Position numbers and translations under genes: made by a program. From Limisphaerales bacterium (GTDB lineage: Bacteria > Verrucomicrobiota > Verrucomicrobiia > Limisphaerales > UBA11358), in contig DMQW01000083.1 of assembly GCA_003455565.1 (NCBI GenBank), positions 1 through 12,708 on the forward strand: DNA of 12,708 nt, read 5' to 3'. Position 1 is the stretch's first letter. Each line of letters starts with the position of its first letter. This document shows, one piece after another, positions 1 to 8,062 of this stretch. Under the pieces are notes generated by a model. That model did no database searches, was not told where the DNA came from, and saw only the letters and a list, made by a program, of their open reading frames with translations.

Positions 1-3000
1 GTCTCGGGCAGCGCCGATGGCACGGGCAGCGCCGCGCGATTTAATTATCCCGCAGGCGTGGCGGTGGACGGCGCGGGCAGGGTCTATATGGCGGATACCG
101 TCAACCATACCATTCGAACCGGCGTGAATACCAACACCAATCCCTGCCCGAACCTCGTAGTCAACGGAAGTTTTGAAGTAACCAGTCCGGCGATGACTCC
201 CAACACCTTCAACAACTCACTGGATCCAACCACAGGAGTGCCTGGCTGGACGACCGCTGCGAGTAATTTTCTTGAAATCTGGTGCAACACCGTTTCGGGC
301 ATACCCGCCTCGCTGGGCACCAACCAGTTGGAAATTAACGCCCAAAGCGTTGACGAAACTGTATCTCAAGTGGTAACCGGCTTGAGCACGACCTGTCCCG
401 CGACATTTTGCTTCGATTATACCGGGCGTTTTGGTATGGTCGGCGGCACACCCAACAACGACTTTACGGTCACCCTCAGCAGTGGGGGCATCTTATTTTC
501 GGTGGCCTTGGATCCCGCCGCCTACGCAGCCGGAGGCTGGATAAGCTTCTGCACCAACTTTGTTCCCACAGCGTCAACGATCACCATTGCGTTCAGGGGC
601 CAGCCTCATTTTTCCGATGGAACGACAGCGACCCAGGGCGGTGCGCATATTGACAACGTTTCACTAACCCAATGCTGCGACAATCCCTGTGCCATCCCAC
701 TCGTTATCAATTGTGCCACCAACAAGACGGTGGATTGCGGCACCGGCTGGAAGTTTGATCTGCCGACCGCCACGAGTTGCTGCAGCACCAACGTGACGAT
801 CACATCGGCTGGCTTCGTGACCAATGGCGTCTGTCCTAAATCCATCACGCAAAACTGGCTGATTACCGACGGTTGCGGCAACAGCAATACTTGCAGCCAG
901 ACCGTCACCGTCAGTTCCGGCACCCCATGCATTGCTGGCGAAACGTGGACACCGCGCGAAACAAATCGCATTTGGCAAACAGTGGCCTCGTCGGCAGATG
1001 GCAGCAAGCTGGTCGCGGTCGCAGACCTTGCCCAGATTATCATCTCGACTGATTACGGCGCGACTTGGTCGCCGCGAGAAAGCGTCCGCAATTGGCGTTC
1101 GGTCGCCTCCTCGGCAGACGGCAGTAAGCTCATAGCGGTGCCCTACGGAGACCAGGTATTCGTCTCTACCGATTCCGGCACAACTTGGACCCCTCGCGGA
1201 CCTTACAAGAATTGGTATTCAGTCGCTTCATCGGCAGATGGAAGCAAGCTCGTCGCCGTCCCAATCAACGACCAGATATTCACGTCGTCCGATTCAGGAT
1301 CGACGTGGACACCGCACGAAAGCAATCGGAATTGGCTTTCCGTCGCCTCGTCGGCAGATGGAAGCAAGCTCGTCGCGGTGGAACAAGGCGGCCACATCTT
1401 CACTTCAACCGACTCCGGAGTGACGTGGACATCGCGTGAGAGTATCCGGCTTTGGCGATCCGTAGCCTCTTCGGCGGACGGCACTAAATTGGTCGCAGCA
1501 GCCGGCAACGACCAGATCTTCACTTCAATCGACAGCGGAGTCTCCTGGACGCCGCGCGACACCAGTCGTAACTGGGCAGCCGTCGCTTCGTCAACCGACG
1601 GAACAAGACTGATCGCGGGAGCGAGTGGCGATCAACTCTTCACGTCGTCCGACTCAGGATTGACGTGGACAGCTCATGAAAGCGCCCGGAATTGGAACTC
1701 GTTCGCCTCATCGTCCGACGGTAGCAAACTCGTAGCCACCGTTGGTGGCGGTCGAATTTACACCTCCGGCTGTCAGGCATTGCCCGCATTCGTCGGCGGC
1801 ACCAACAAGACGGTCAATTGCGGCGCCCCTTGGAATTTCGATGCTCCGATCGTGGTTGATGCTTGTAACGGGAATAATACACCCGTCGCAATCCTAAGCA
1901 CTGTCACTAATGGAAACTGCACCCAAATCATCACCCGAACCTGGGCCGCCGTCGACCCTTGCGGAAACAGCAACACCTTCAGCCAGACGGTGACCGTCCG
2001 CGACATCACTCCGCCAGTCATCACTTGCCCGACCAACCGGATCATCGTGGCCTTGACCACCAACTGCCAGCTTGAGATTCCGACGATCCGCCCGTCCGCC
2101 TCGGATAATTGCACGCCCGCAAGCCAGTTGGTTTACACTCAAAATCCGTCGGCGGGAGCCATCGTGCCCGGCCCTTGTCAGCTCGTCACGGTGACCGTCA
2201 GGGACGCTTGCGACAACGTCAGCCAGTGCCAGGTTCTCGTCTGCGGCCAGGACAAGACACCGCCCACGCTCATCTATCCGAAATCGGTGACGGTGACGAA
2301 TTGCATCGTGCCAAACGTGCTGGCGCTGGTGTCCGCGTCCGACAATTGCACGGCTTCAAACCAATTGGTCTTCACCCAGTCGCCTCCGGCGGGCACACCC
2401 ATCGCTGCTGGCGGCAATTTGGTTTCGGTCACAGTCACCGACCTGAATGGGAACGCAACGACCGTTGTCATCCCACTGACCAGCGGCGGAACCCACTCTT
2501 TTTTGGATGTCATGTTTAATACCGCCGTTGACAGCAACAAGGCCGTCTTACCCTACGCTTATCCCACGGGTTCGGTTGATCCCCATTATACTCTCGGCCC
2601 TGTGCCAGCTGGGACGCCGACGGGTCCGGGCTACTACAATGCGCCCAATGCAATTGTCTTCCCAATAGTTTTGGGACTCCCTCCATTCACGTCGTCAGCG
2701 TGGATTGTTCCTGGTGTTGAATGGGCTTTCGTCATATACCCGCCCGGCTTTTACACCTACACCAATCAATTCGTTTTACCACCGGGAATGGATCCGTTGA
2801 CGGCTTCCATTTCCGGACGGTGGGCTGCTGACGACAGCGCAACCATGTATCTCAACGGCCTGGCACCTGCCAATCAAGTCTCATCCATGGCACCCATTGG
2901 TTACAACCACTGGACGTATTTTACCGTCAACTCCGGCTTCCTTGCTTTTCCGGCAATCAACAAGCTCTATTTCGTTGTTACCAACGCCCCCATAGTGCCT

Positions 3001-4392
3001 CCTGACAACACTGTCCTTGTCGCCCTGAGGGTGGAATTCACGGATGCCTCCATTAATTGCAGCACTTGCACTCCGCCCGTCATCCTTCAAAAAACGCGCG
3101 ACCAGTCGCTGCCGCTCAACAGCACGGCCGTGTTTAGCGTGAGCGTGTGGGGCACTCCGCCCTTGACCCTCCAGTGGTATCACAACGGCCTGCCGCTTAC
3201 GAATGGCGTTCACTACCCCAACGGCGTCACCAACACGACCCTGACCATCACCCCGCTGGGCTATGCTGACGCGGGCATTTATACCGTCGCTGTTTCCAAT
3301 TCCTGCGGCGGAACCGCCAGCGCGCCCGCAAAACTCACCGTCACCCGAGGCTGGCCGTGGCCGTGGGCATGGTGGAACTTCTCTGACATCCGTAACCCGA
3401 TGAAAGCCACTGTCGGCCCGGATTTGATTATGGAGGGCACGAACATATTCGGCTTCTCCTTCGGCACAACCCGTGACTTCGACCTGCCCAACATTGGTGG
3501 ACAGATCGCGAACGTGCTGTATGTCCCGACGAATCTACCGGCTGGCACGTTCATCCAATTGCCCACCGGCCAATTGCTCGGCGACAATTCTGCGAGCAAT
3601 TACACGATCATTATGGATTTCTACGCGCCCAGCAACGCAACCGCCCCCGTCACGCTCTTCGACATTTTCCCCGGCGGAGTCAGTGGGCAGGACCGTATAC
3701 AAGTAAAACAACTCCTTAATATCGGAGACGGTGCAGAAGAACTGAGTGTTAGCGGCACCCTAGGCGGCACGCCCTTTAATCTGGTTTCTTCCGTGCCTCT
3801 GCAATTGGGCGCATGGAACCGGGTCGCGATGGTCGCTGGAATCCTAGGGGGGGTGGTCGGTTCAGGCACTACCGATGCGCAAGGTTTCACCGTGTATGTG
3901 AACGGCCAACCCCCCGTTTATCCCACCGGCGTCAGCCAAGGCGGAGCCTATCTAAATGGATATCCAACCCCCCTCATCGCGGTGTTAAGTTCGCCCTCCT
4001 CAGGAGGAACAACTGGCGAGGTGTATGCGTCCAGCATCGCATTCTTCGATGATGCGATGACACCGGAAATGATTGCCAGCATTGGCGGCTGCAACAACGG
4101 CCCGATTCCAGTCAACGATCCGTCCATGAGCGTGATGCCGCCAGTCCTATCGGTCAACAAGTCGCCGAATGGCATAAATCTCATATGGGATGATCCCAAT
4201 GGCGGGACATTCTTTCTCGAGGAAACGTCGGACTTGGGCAGCGGCGTCTGGGAGGAATCAATACTGTCCTTTACTCAGACGGAAAAGAACGGCAACATCT
4301 TGACCACCGCCAACGCCATTCCGTCGTCGGAAGGCCGGGTCAAATTCTATCGCCTACATAATTACAAAGGCATTGTTACCTTGGTAAAGTGA
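1..4392 (+). CDS. Giant secreted multidomain protein (NHL / Asp-box propeller / HYR-like / Ig / LamG-like), 5' partial
   Basis: The reading frame is open from base 1, so the true start and signal peptide lie outside the window; the GTG at 58 is inside an NHL repeat (bases about 7-117, with YPAGVAVDG and YMADTVNHTIR). Counting residues from 58, modules in order are a DUF642/galactose-binding-like domain (about 30-207, NLVVNGSFE motif), a Cys-rich HYR-like domain (210-289), seven 40-residue Asp-box repeats (297-573), another HYR-like domain (574-648), two HYR domains opening with TPP (649-731 and 732-810), a domain with SISGRWAADDSATMYLNG (about 810-1000), an Ig-like domain (about 1004-1098, DAGIYTVAVSN), a LamG/concanavalin-like region (about 1100-1345) and a short C-terminal domain ending in FYRL. 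No LPXTG or PEP-CTERM sorting signal is visible. Such architectures suit an exported adhesin or carbohydrate-binding surface protein; the ligand is unknown. The module names are family-level readings by eye, and the LamG call is the least certain. Confidence 0.85.
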   Translation, partial: VSGSADGTGSAARFNYPAGVAVDGAGRVYMADTVNHTIRTGVNTNTNPCPNLVVNGSFEVTSPAMTPNTFNNSLDPTTGVPGWTTAASNFLEIWCNTVSGIPASLGTNQLEINAQSVDETVSQVVTGLSTTCPATFCFDYTGRFGMVGGTPNNDFTVTLSSGGILFSVALDPAAYAAGGWISFCTNFVPTASTITIAFRGQPHFSDGTTATQGGAHIDNVSLTQCCDNPCAIPLVINCATNKTVDCGTGWKFDLPTATSCCSTNVTITSAGFVTNGVCPKSITQNWLITDGCGNSNTCSQTVTVSSGTPCIAGETWTPRETNRIWQTVASSADGSKLVAVADLAQIIISTDYGATWSPRESVRNWRSVASSADGSKLIAVPYGDQVFVSTDSGTTWTPRGPYKNWYSVASSADGSKLVAVPINDQIFTSSDSGSTWTPHESNRNWLSVASSADGSKLVAVEQGGHIFTSTDSGVTWTSRESIRLWRSVASSADGTKLVAAAGNDQIFTSIDSGVSWTPRDTSRNWAAVASSTDGTRLIAGASGDQLFTSSDSGLTWTAHESARNWNSFASSSDGSKLVATVGGGRIYTSGCQALPAFVGGTNKTVNCGAPWNFDAPIVVDACNGNNTPVAILSTVTNGNCTQIITRTWAAVDPCGNSNTFSQTVTVRDITPPVITCPTNRIIVALTTNCQLEIPTIRPSASDNCTPASQLVYTQNPSAGAIVPGPCQLVTVTVRDACDNVSQCQVLVCGQDKTPPTLIYPKSVTVTNCIVPNVLALVSASDNCTASNQLVFTQSPPAGTPIAAGGNLVSVTVTDLNGNATTVVIPLTSGGTHSFLDVMFNTAVDSNKAVLPYAYPTGSVDPHYTLGPVPAGTPTGPGYYNAPNAIVFPIVLGLPPFTSSAWIVPGVEWAFVIYPPGFYTYTNQFVLPPGMDPLTASISGRWAADDSATMYLNGLAPANQVSSMAPIGYNHWTYFTVNSGFLAFPAINKLYFVVTNAPIVPPDNTVLVALRVEFTDASINCSTCTPPVILQKTRDQSLPLNSTAVFSVSVWGTPPLTLQWYHNGLPLTNGVHYPNGVTNTTLTITPLGYADAGIYTVAVSNSCGGTASAPAKLTVTRGWPWPWAWWNFSDIRNPMKATVGPDLIMEGTNIFGFSFGTTRDFDLPNIGGQIANVLYVPTNLPAGTFIQLPTGQLLGDNSASNYTIIMDFYAPSNATAPVTLFDIFPGGVSGQDRIQVKQLLNIGDGAEELSVSGTLGGTPFNLVSSVPLQLGAWNRVAMVAGILGGVVGSGTTDAQGFTVYVNGQPPVYPTGVSQGGAYLNGYPTPLIAVLSSPSSGGTTGEVYASSIAFFDDAMTPEMIASIGGCNNGPIPVNDPSMSVMPPVLSVNKSPNGINLIWDDPNGGTFFLEETSDLGSGVWEESILSFTQTEKNGNILTTANAIPSSEGRVKFYRLHNYKGIVTLVK
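946..1776 (+). repeat. Seven 120-bp tandem coding repeats (seven-bladed Asp-box propeller)
   Basis: Seven in-frame units start at 946, 1066, 1186, 1306, 1426, 1546 and 1666; the last is 37 residues, the others exactly 40. The consensus opens with W-T-P-R-E-S-x-R-N-W, continues SVASSADGSKLVAV, and ends with the Asp box S-T-D-S-G-x-T just before the next Trp. Units 3 and 4 are nearly identical over the SSADGSKLVAV segment at the DNA level, which suggests recent amplification or gene conversion. Seven units is the right number for one closed beta-propeller of the sialidase/BNR type. The catalytic arginines of sialidases are not apparent, so a binding or structural role is more likely. Confidence 0.9.
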
Positions 4393-4522
4393 CGCCGGTA
4401 TCCACGCCAATGCGCCCCTGACTTTGACAAAGAATCGCTGACGGTCATTCGGCAACACGAATCCTCCGCGAACGAAACATGATCGGCTTTTATTAACGTT
4501 TTCGCACAGACGGTAATGAGAC

Positions 4523-4527
4523 AGGAA
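4523..4527 (+). promoter_or_regulatory. Ribosome binding site that decides the cytochrome start
   Basis: AGGAA lies 6 bases before the ATG at 4534. The in-frame ATG at 4516 has no comparable purine-rich site upstream and would place this site inside the coding region. The 4534 start also gives a cleaner signal peptide. Confidence 0.6.
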
Positions 4528-4533
4528 ACGAAG

Positions 4534-5910
4534 ATGAAAAACAGAAAATACATGCTATTCGGGCTGGTGGCCTTGTCTTGCGCCGGCACAGTGCCAGGAC
4601 AGCAAAAATCGAGCTACGCACCCGTCGTCCCGAAAGAGGAGTTCTCCGCCACAATGTCCCGCATGAAAACGGAGAAACCGGCGGTGATGAAAAGGCAGAT
4701 GGATCTTCTGCAAGAACGCTACGATTTGCGAAACGATCCTGCGCCCGACGTCACCATGACCCGCGGCAAGCCAGTCCAACGAGGCATCCGCGTGAAGCTT
4801 GCACCCGGCACCAGTTGGGAGAAGCTGGCCGCCATGACTCCGGAAGAGATTCGCGGCGGCGATCTTTTTCCGCCGGGCTTTCTGCCGCTGCCGCATCCCA
4901 ATCACCCGGAAGGCGGAATGGTCTTTCCGCAGTTCGAGATTAACGAAATCAAGAAACAGGAAGGGCGGGATTTGACGCGGTTCGATTTGGATTTTGATTT
5001 GCCGGACCATTTTCTCCCGGAGTTTCCCGCCCCCATTTTTTTGACGACGCGCCTGGACTTGGGCGACGTCTCGCAAGGCAAACTCGTGACCATGGACAAC
5101 TACTTTGAGTTGTTCGACGGCATTCTGAACCCGAAGCAAATCGAAGGACTGCGGCTCCTGCTGACGCCTTTTCCGCAACAACAGTTCAATCAAACCAGTG
5201 ACCGCCGCTCCGAGCGACCGAGCCGCGGGGTGGCCTGTTTCGATTGCCACGCCAACGGCCATGCCAACGGCGCGACGCATCAGGTCGGCGATATTCGGCC
5301 GCAGGAACACCGGCATCGGCTGGACACTCCGTCATTGCGCGGCGTGAATATCCAGCGCTTGTTCGGTTCCCAACGGGCCTTGAAGTCCGTGGAAGATTTT
5401 ACGGAGTTCGAACAACGCGGGGCTTACTTCGACGGCGATCCGGTGATCGCGACTAAAAAGGGCGTCAATATTTTGGAGCGCGGCAGCCAGGTTCATTTCA
5501 TGGCGGAGTTTCAGGAGCTGCTCGATTTTCCGCCGGCGCCGAAACTCGACATTTTCGGAAAATTGAATCCAGCGAAAGCCTCCGTCGCGGAACGCCGGGG
5601 TCAGGATCTCTTCTTTGGCAAGGCGCAATGCGTTGTTTGCCATGCGCCCCCGTATTACACCGATAACTCGATGCACAACCTGCAAGTGGAACGGTTTTTC
5701 AAAACCAAGACGATCAATGGCCTGGTCGCCAGCGCGGACGGCCCGATCAAGACATTCCCTTTGCGCGGGATCAAGGATTCTCCGCCTTACCTCCATGATG
5801 GCCGGCTGCTGACGCTGGAGGACACGGTGGAATTTTTCAACCTGATTCTAGGAACCAAGTTGAGCGCGGAAGAAAAAGGCGACCTCGTGGCCTTTCTGCG
5901 CGTGTTGTGA
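4534..5910 (+). CDS. Exported di-heme cytochrome c, MauG/cytochrome c peroxidase type
   Basis: This 458-residue protein starts with basic residues and a hydrophobic stretch (MKNRKYMLFGLVALSCAG), a Sec signal peptide for export to the periplasm. Two heme c attachment motifs are visible: CFDCH at residues 235-239 and CVVCH at 366-370. The C-terminal half carries the peroxidase-family signature FPLRGIKDSPPYLHDGR followed by LEDTVEFFN; a weaker counterpart, DTPSLRGV, follows the first heme. M after the second heme (NSMHNL) is a candidate axial ligand. Family members reduce hydrogen peroxide or carry out oxidative protein or cofactor chemistry with electrons from small c-type donors; the substrate here is not evident. 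Unusual is about 230 residues ahead of the first heme, including a proline-rich stretch (GDLFPPGFLPLPHPNHP), where classical bacterial peroxidases have only a short leader. The gene is followed after 23 bases by the iron permease-like gene. Family confident, function open. Confidence 0.88.
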   Translation: MKNRKYMLFGLVALSCAGTVPGQQKSSYAPVVPKEEFSATMSRMKTEKPAVMKRQMDLLQERYDLRNDPAPDVTMTRGKPVQRGIRVKLAPGTSWEKLAAMTPEEIRGGDLFPPGFLPLPHPNHPEGGMVFPQFEINEIKKQEGRDLTRFDLDFDLPDHFLPEFPAPIFLTTRLDLGDVSQGKLVTMDNYFELFDGILNPKQIEGLRLLLTPFPQQQFNQTSDRRSERPSRGVACFDCHANGHANGATHQVGDIRPQEHRHRLDTPSLRGVNIQRLFGSQRALKSVEDFTEFEQRGAYFDGDPVIATKKGVNILERGSQVHFMAEFQELLDFPPAPKLDIFGKLNPAKASVAERRGQDLFFGKAQCVVCHAPPYYTDNSMHNLQVERFFKTKTINGLVASADGPIKTFPLRGIKDSPPYLHDGRLLTLEDTVEFFNLILGTKLSAEEKGDLVAFLRVL

Positions 5911-5933
5911 AGCAGCTTGACGGCTTTGATTGA

Positions 5934-6449
5934 ATGAAGAACAACGGCAGACCAAAGTTGGAACGGCTGGTGGGCACCCGGTTACTGGGCCGCTTTCAGA
6001 AATTTGCCCGGGCGGTGGTGCGGACGAGCGGACATCCCATGGCTTTCGGCCTCGCTATCGCCACGGTTATGATCTGGGCGCTGGCCGGACCATGGTTTCG
6101 TTTTGACAACACCTGGCTGCTCGTCATCAACACGGTCGCCACCATCATCACTTTTTTGATGATCTTCCTGATTCGCAACGCCCAGAACCGGGAGAGTGAA
6201 GCCGTGCAGTTAAAACTCGATGAATTGATCCGGGCCACCAAGGCGGCGCAAAACACACTGCTGGACATCGAGGAATTGTCCGAGGATGACCTGGACCGAA
6301 TCAAGGCGCGCTTCGAGCGGCTCGCCCGGAAGGCGAGAGAAGAGTCGAGCGCCGGCCAGACAGAATTCATTCCCCGGGAGGGCCACCAGGATCCGGCGGT
6401 CATCGCGCCGTCCAAGCCGGGTGATCCGCCCGGAGAGGGGGTGCAGTGA
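5934..6449 (+). CDS. Low-affinity iron permease family membrane protein (Fe_hpt type)
   Basis: This 171-residue inner-membrane protein matches the bacterial low-affinity iron permease family by its hallmark string VINTVATIITFLMIFLIRNAQ followed by NRESEAVQLKLDELI. Two transmembrane helices are visible, at about residues 33-55 (HPMAFGLAIATVMIWALAGP) and 59-80. A charged, helical cytoplasmic region follows (LLDIEELSEDDLDRIKARFERLARKAREE). The family name comes from yeast Fet4 similarity; iron transport by the short bacterial versions is not firmly shown. No good Shine-Dalgarno site precedes the ATG. The 23-base gap behind the cytochrome gene suggests co-transcription or translational coupling, and a heme protein beside an iron-related protein is a plausible pairing. 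The C-terminal 30 residues are polar and probably disordered. Confidence 0.9.
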   Translation: MKNNGRPKLERLVGTRLLGRFQKFARAVVRTSGHPMAFGLAIATVMIWALAGPWFRFDNTWLLVINTVATIITFLMIFLIRNAQNRESEAVQLKLDELIRATKAAQNTLLDIEELSEDDLDRIKARFERLARKAREESSAGQTEFIPREGHQDPAVIAPSKPGDPPGEGVQ

Positions 6450-6522
6450 GAAGAACCTATGATTGACATTATTCGAGCTTTGCCTGATTGTGGAGCAATG
6501 AATTTTCATAAAAAATAGAAAT

Positions 6523-7695
6523 TTGAAGAATCTTTTACAATTGTTTGTTATTTTTTGCGCATCGGTTGATTTCAGTTTGAGACTTAATGCCCAAGATTCC
6601 CAGTTTGACGGATTAAATTTGGGCTTGGGGAATTTGTATCGGCTTTCGCCTGCCCAAACGCGTTCCATCAGTCCGGAAAATTTCACGGGCGAAAAAGGCA
6701 ACGCCGGCATATCCACCAACGGTCCAGCGGCCAGAGGTGCCGCACGCGAACTGGGGCAAGGCTGGAAAATTTCCCCGAATGTTCAAATTGCTCCTCATTC
6801 CACTTTCACACTGGCGGAAATTTCCGGGCCGGGAGCAATTCAGCAGATATGGATGACGCCCAGCCCGCTGGACAAAACGCGCTGGTTCATTCTCCGGATT
6901 TATTGGGACGATGAAACCGATCCTTCGGTGGAATGTCCGCTGGGAGATTTTTTTGCGTGCGGCTGGGGGCATTATTGCCAGATCAGTTCATTGCCCGTTT
7001 GTGTCAATCCGGGCAGCGCTTTCAATTGTTACTGGCAAATGCCGTTCCACAAAAAATGCAAAATCACACTGGAAAATCTCGACGACAGCCCGATGGCAAT
7101 TTATTACCAGATCAATTATACGCTGACAAAAGTGCCGGATGACGCGGCCTATTTTCACGCACAATTCCGCCGGGAAAACCCGCTAAAGAACAAGGGCCTT
7201 TATACCATCTTGGACGGCGTTGAGGGCAGCGGCCAATACGTCGGCACCTATCTCGCGTGGGGCGTGCATAACCGGGGCTGGTGGGGCGAAGGCGAAATCA
7301 AATTTTACATGGACGGCGACAAAAATTTCCCGACAATTTGCGGCACGGGCACGGAAGATTATTTTTGCGGCTCGTATGATTTTGACACCAAAGGGCCGGA
7401 CGGCCAGCCGCACTACACGAAATTTTCCACGCCTTACACAGGAATGCCACAAGTCATCCAGCCCGACGGACACTATGAGTCCCAGACGCGGTTTGGATTA
7501 TACCGTTGGCACATCACCGACCCGATTCGTTTTCAAAAGGATTTGAAAGTGACCATCCAGGCGCTCGGCTGGCAATCGGGCGGACGCTATCTGCAATTGC
7601 AGGACGACATCGCATCCGTCGCATTCTGGTATCAAACCGAACCACACAAAAAATTTCCGCCGTTGCCCAGTCGTGATGAATTAGAGTTGCATTAA
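6523..7695 (+). CDS. Secreted DUF2961 / GH172-like glycoside hydrolase; start uncertain
   Basis: The protein matches DUF2961, now glycoside hydrolase family 172, whose characterised members cleave or rearrange fructofuranosides and arabinofuranosides. The family start GLGNLYRLSPAQTRSISPEN is at residues 34-53. Two Glu-bearing motifs expected in the active site are present: GWWGEGEIKFYMDGD (E256/E258) and GTGTEDYF (E278), numbering from TTG 6523. The C-terminus (about 390 residues, ending after AFWYQTEPHKKFP) appears complete. The TTG start has no clear ribosome site. The natural start is probably the ATG at 6498 behind GGAG (6492-6495): removing one A from the run at 6510-6515 gives a continuous signal peptide, M-N-F-H-K-N-R-N-L-K then LLQLFVIFC. 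Codon use is AT-richer than in neighbouring genes and IS debris follows, hinting at horizontal acquisition. A fructan or arabinan substrate is inference only. Confidence 0.88.
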   Translation: MKNLLQLFVIFCASVDFSLRLNAQDSQFDGLNLGLGNLYRLSPAQTRSISPENFTGEKGNAGISTNGPAARGAARELGQGWKISPNVQIAPHSTFTLAEISGPGAIQQIWMTPSPLDKTRWFILRIYWDDETDPSVECPLGDFFACGWGHYCQISSLPVCVNPGSAFNCYWQMPFHKKCKITLENLDDSPMAIYYQINYTLTKVPDDAAYFHAQFRRENPLKNKGLYTILDGVEGSGQYVGTYLAWGVHNRGWWGEGEIKFYMDGDKNFPTICGTGTEDYFCGSYDFDTKGPDGQPHYTKFSTPYTGMPQVIQPDGHYESQTRFGLYRWHITDPIRFQKDLKVTIQALGWQSGGRYLQLQDDIASVAFWYQTEPHKKFPPLPSRDELELH

Positions 7696-7790
7696 AAGTT
7701 TTGAAAAACCTCGCAAATTTGCATGGCATTCAAAACGCCTAGTCGAATTGCGTTCCATAAAGAGGTTGGTTCTTGATATTGACACATGAA

Positions 7791-7822
7791 GTGGCGCGGG
7801 CCACTCTCCGGTCATGGCCCGC
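7791..7822 (+). promoter_or_regulatory. Two overlapping hairpins at the RAYT remnant start codon
   Basis: GTGGC (7791-7795) can pair with GCCAC (7800-7804) around a 4-base loop. Overlapping it, GCGGGCC (7796-7802) can pair perfectly with GGCCCGC (7816-7822), leaving the ATG at 7814 at the edge of the loop and stem. The two stems share bases and exclude each other. IS200-type transposases are known to carry 5' hairpins that limit translation or act as the transposase recognition site, so this probably is the left end of the RAYT element. Confidence 0.5.
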
Positions 7823-7948
7823 AAGCTGAGAGTCGAGTATCCCGGTGCGATCTGCCACGTCCTGAATCGCGGCGACCGGCGCGAGCCGATCTTCTGGGAC
7901 AATGCGGATCGCCAGCGCTTCGTCGAAGCGATGCTGGCGCAGAAACAG
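7814..7948 (+). pseudogene. RAYT / IS200-like (Y1) transposase, N-terminal remnant
   Basis: The first ~45 codons match REP-associated tyrosine transposases closely: MARKLRVEYPGAICHVLNRG, then DRREPIFWDNADRQRF. In intact members a DNA-nicking HUH domain follows, with an NHFH-type metal motif and a catalytic tyrosine; none of these is present here because homology stops near 7948. The frame stays open to 8260, but only by running through unrelated sequence and an IS5 remnant. No catalytic activity is possible. The ATG lies inside a hairpin and lacks a ribosome site. Confidence 0.8.
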
Positions 7949-7966
7949 CCCCGAAAGCTTTCGGGG
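7949..7966. repeat. Perfect 18-bp palindrome at the RAYT remnant breakpoint
   Basis: CCCCGAAAGCTTTCGGGG equals its own reverse complement over all 18 bases. It sits exactly where RAYT homology ends. REP-like palindromes are the usual partners of RAYT enzymes, so this may be a REP unit that lay beyond the gene before an internal deletion; a chance palindrome of this length is unlikely. Confidence 0.75.
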
Positions 7967-8020
7967 GAGTGCGCCTACCGCAACCGCCCTTTGAGCGACG
8001 CGCAGAAAGCCTCCGGCTCG

Positions 8021-8050
8021 GCTTCCAGCGCGGAGCTTCCAGCGCGGAGC
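8021..8050 (+). repeat. 14-bp direct tandem duplication in IS debris
   Basis: GCTTCCAGCGCGGA occurs at 8021-8034 and again at 8035-8048, followed by the first two bases of a third copy. It lies between the RAYT and IS5 remnants. Because 14 is not a multiple of three, the duplication shifts any ancestral reading frame. Confidence 0.85.
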
Positions 8051-8062
8051 GAGCCTATGGAT

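Noticed and set aside
946..1776. Regular repeats that could be mistaken for a CRISPR or minisatellite
   Set aside because: Units are 120 bp, in frame, and encode Asp-box propeller blades with no unique spacers.
4424..4452. TTGACA as a possible -35 box before the cytochrome gene
   Set aside because: No credible -10 box at 16-18 bases; a six-base match alone is weak.
4555..5316. Long reverse-strand open frame (253 codons) opposite the cytochrome gene
   Set aside because: It is antisense to a clear heme protein, has no recognisable domain and an Arg/Gln-rich composition typical of a shadow frame.
6463..6491. TTGACA as a possible -35 box before the DUF2961 gene
   Set aside because: The expected -10 position reads TGATTG or similar, too poor to support a promoter call.
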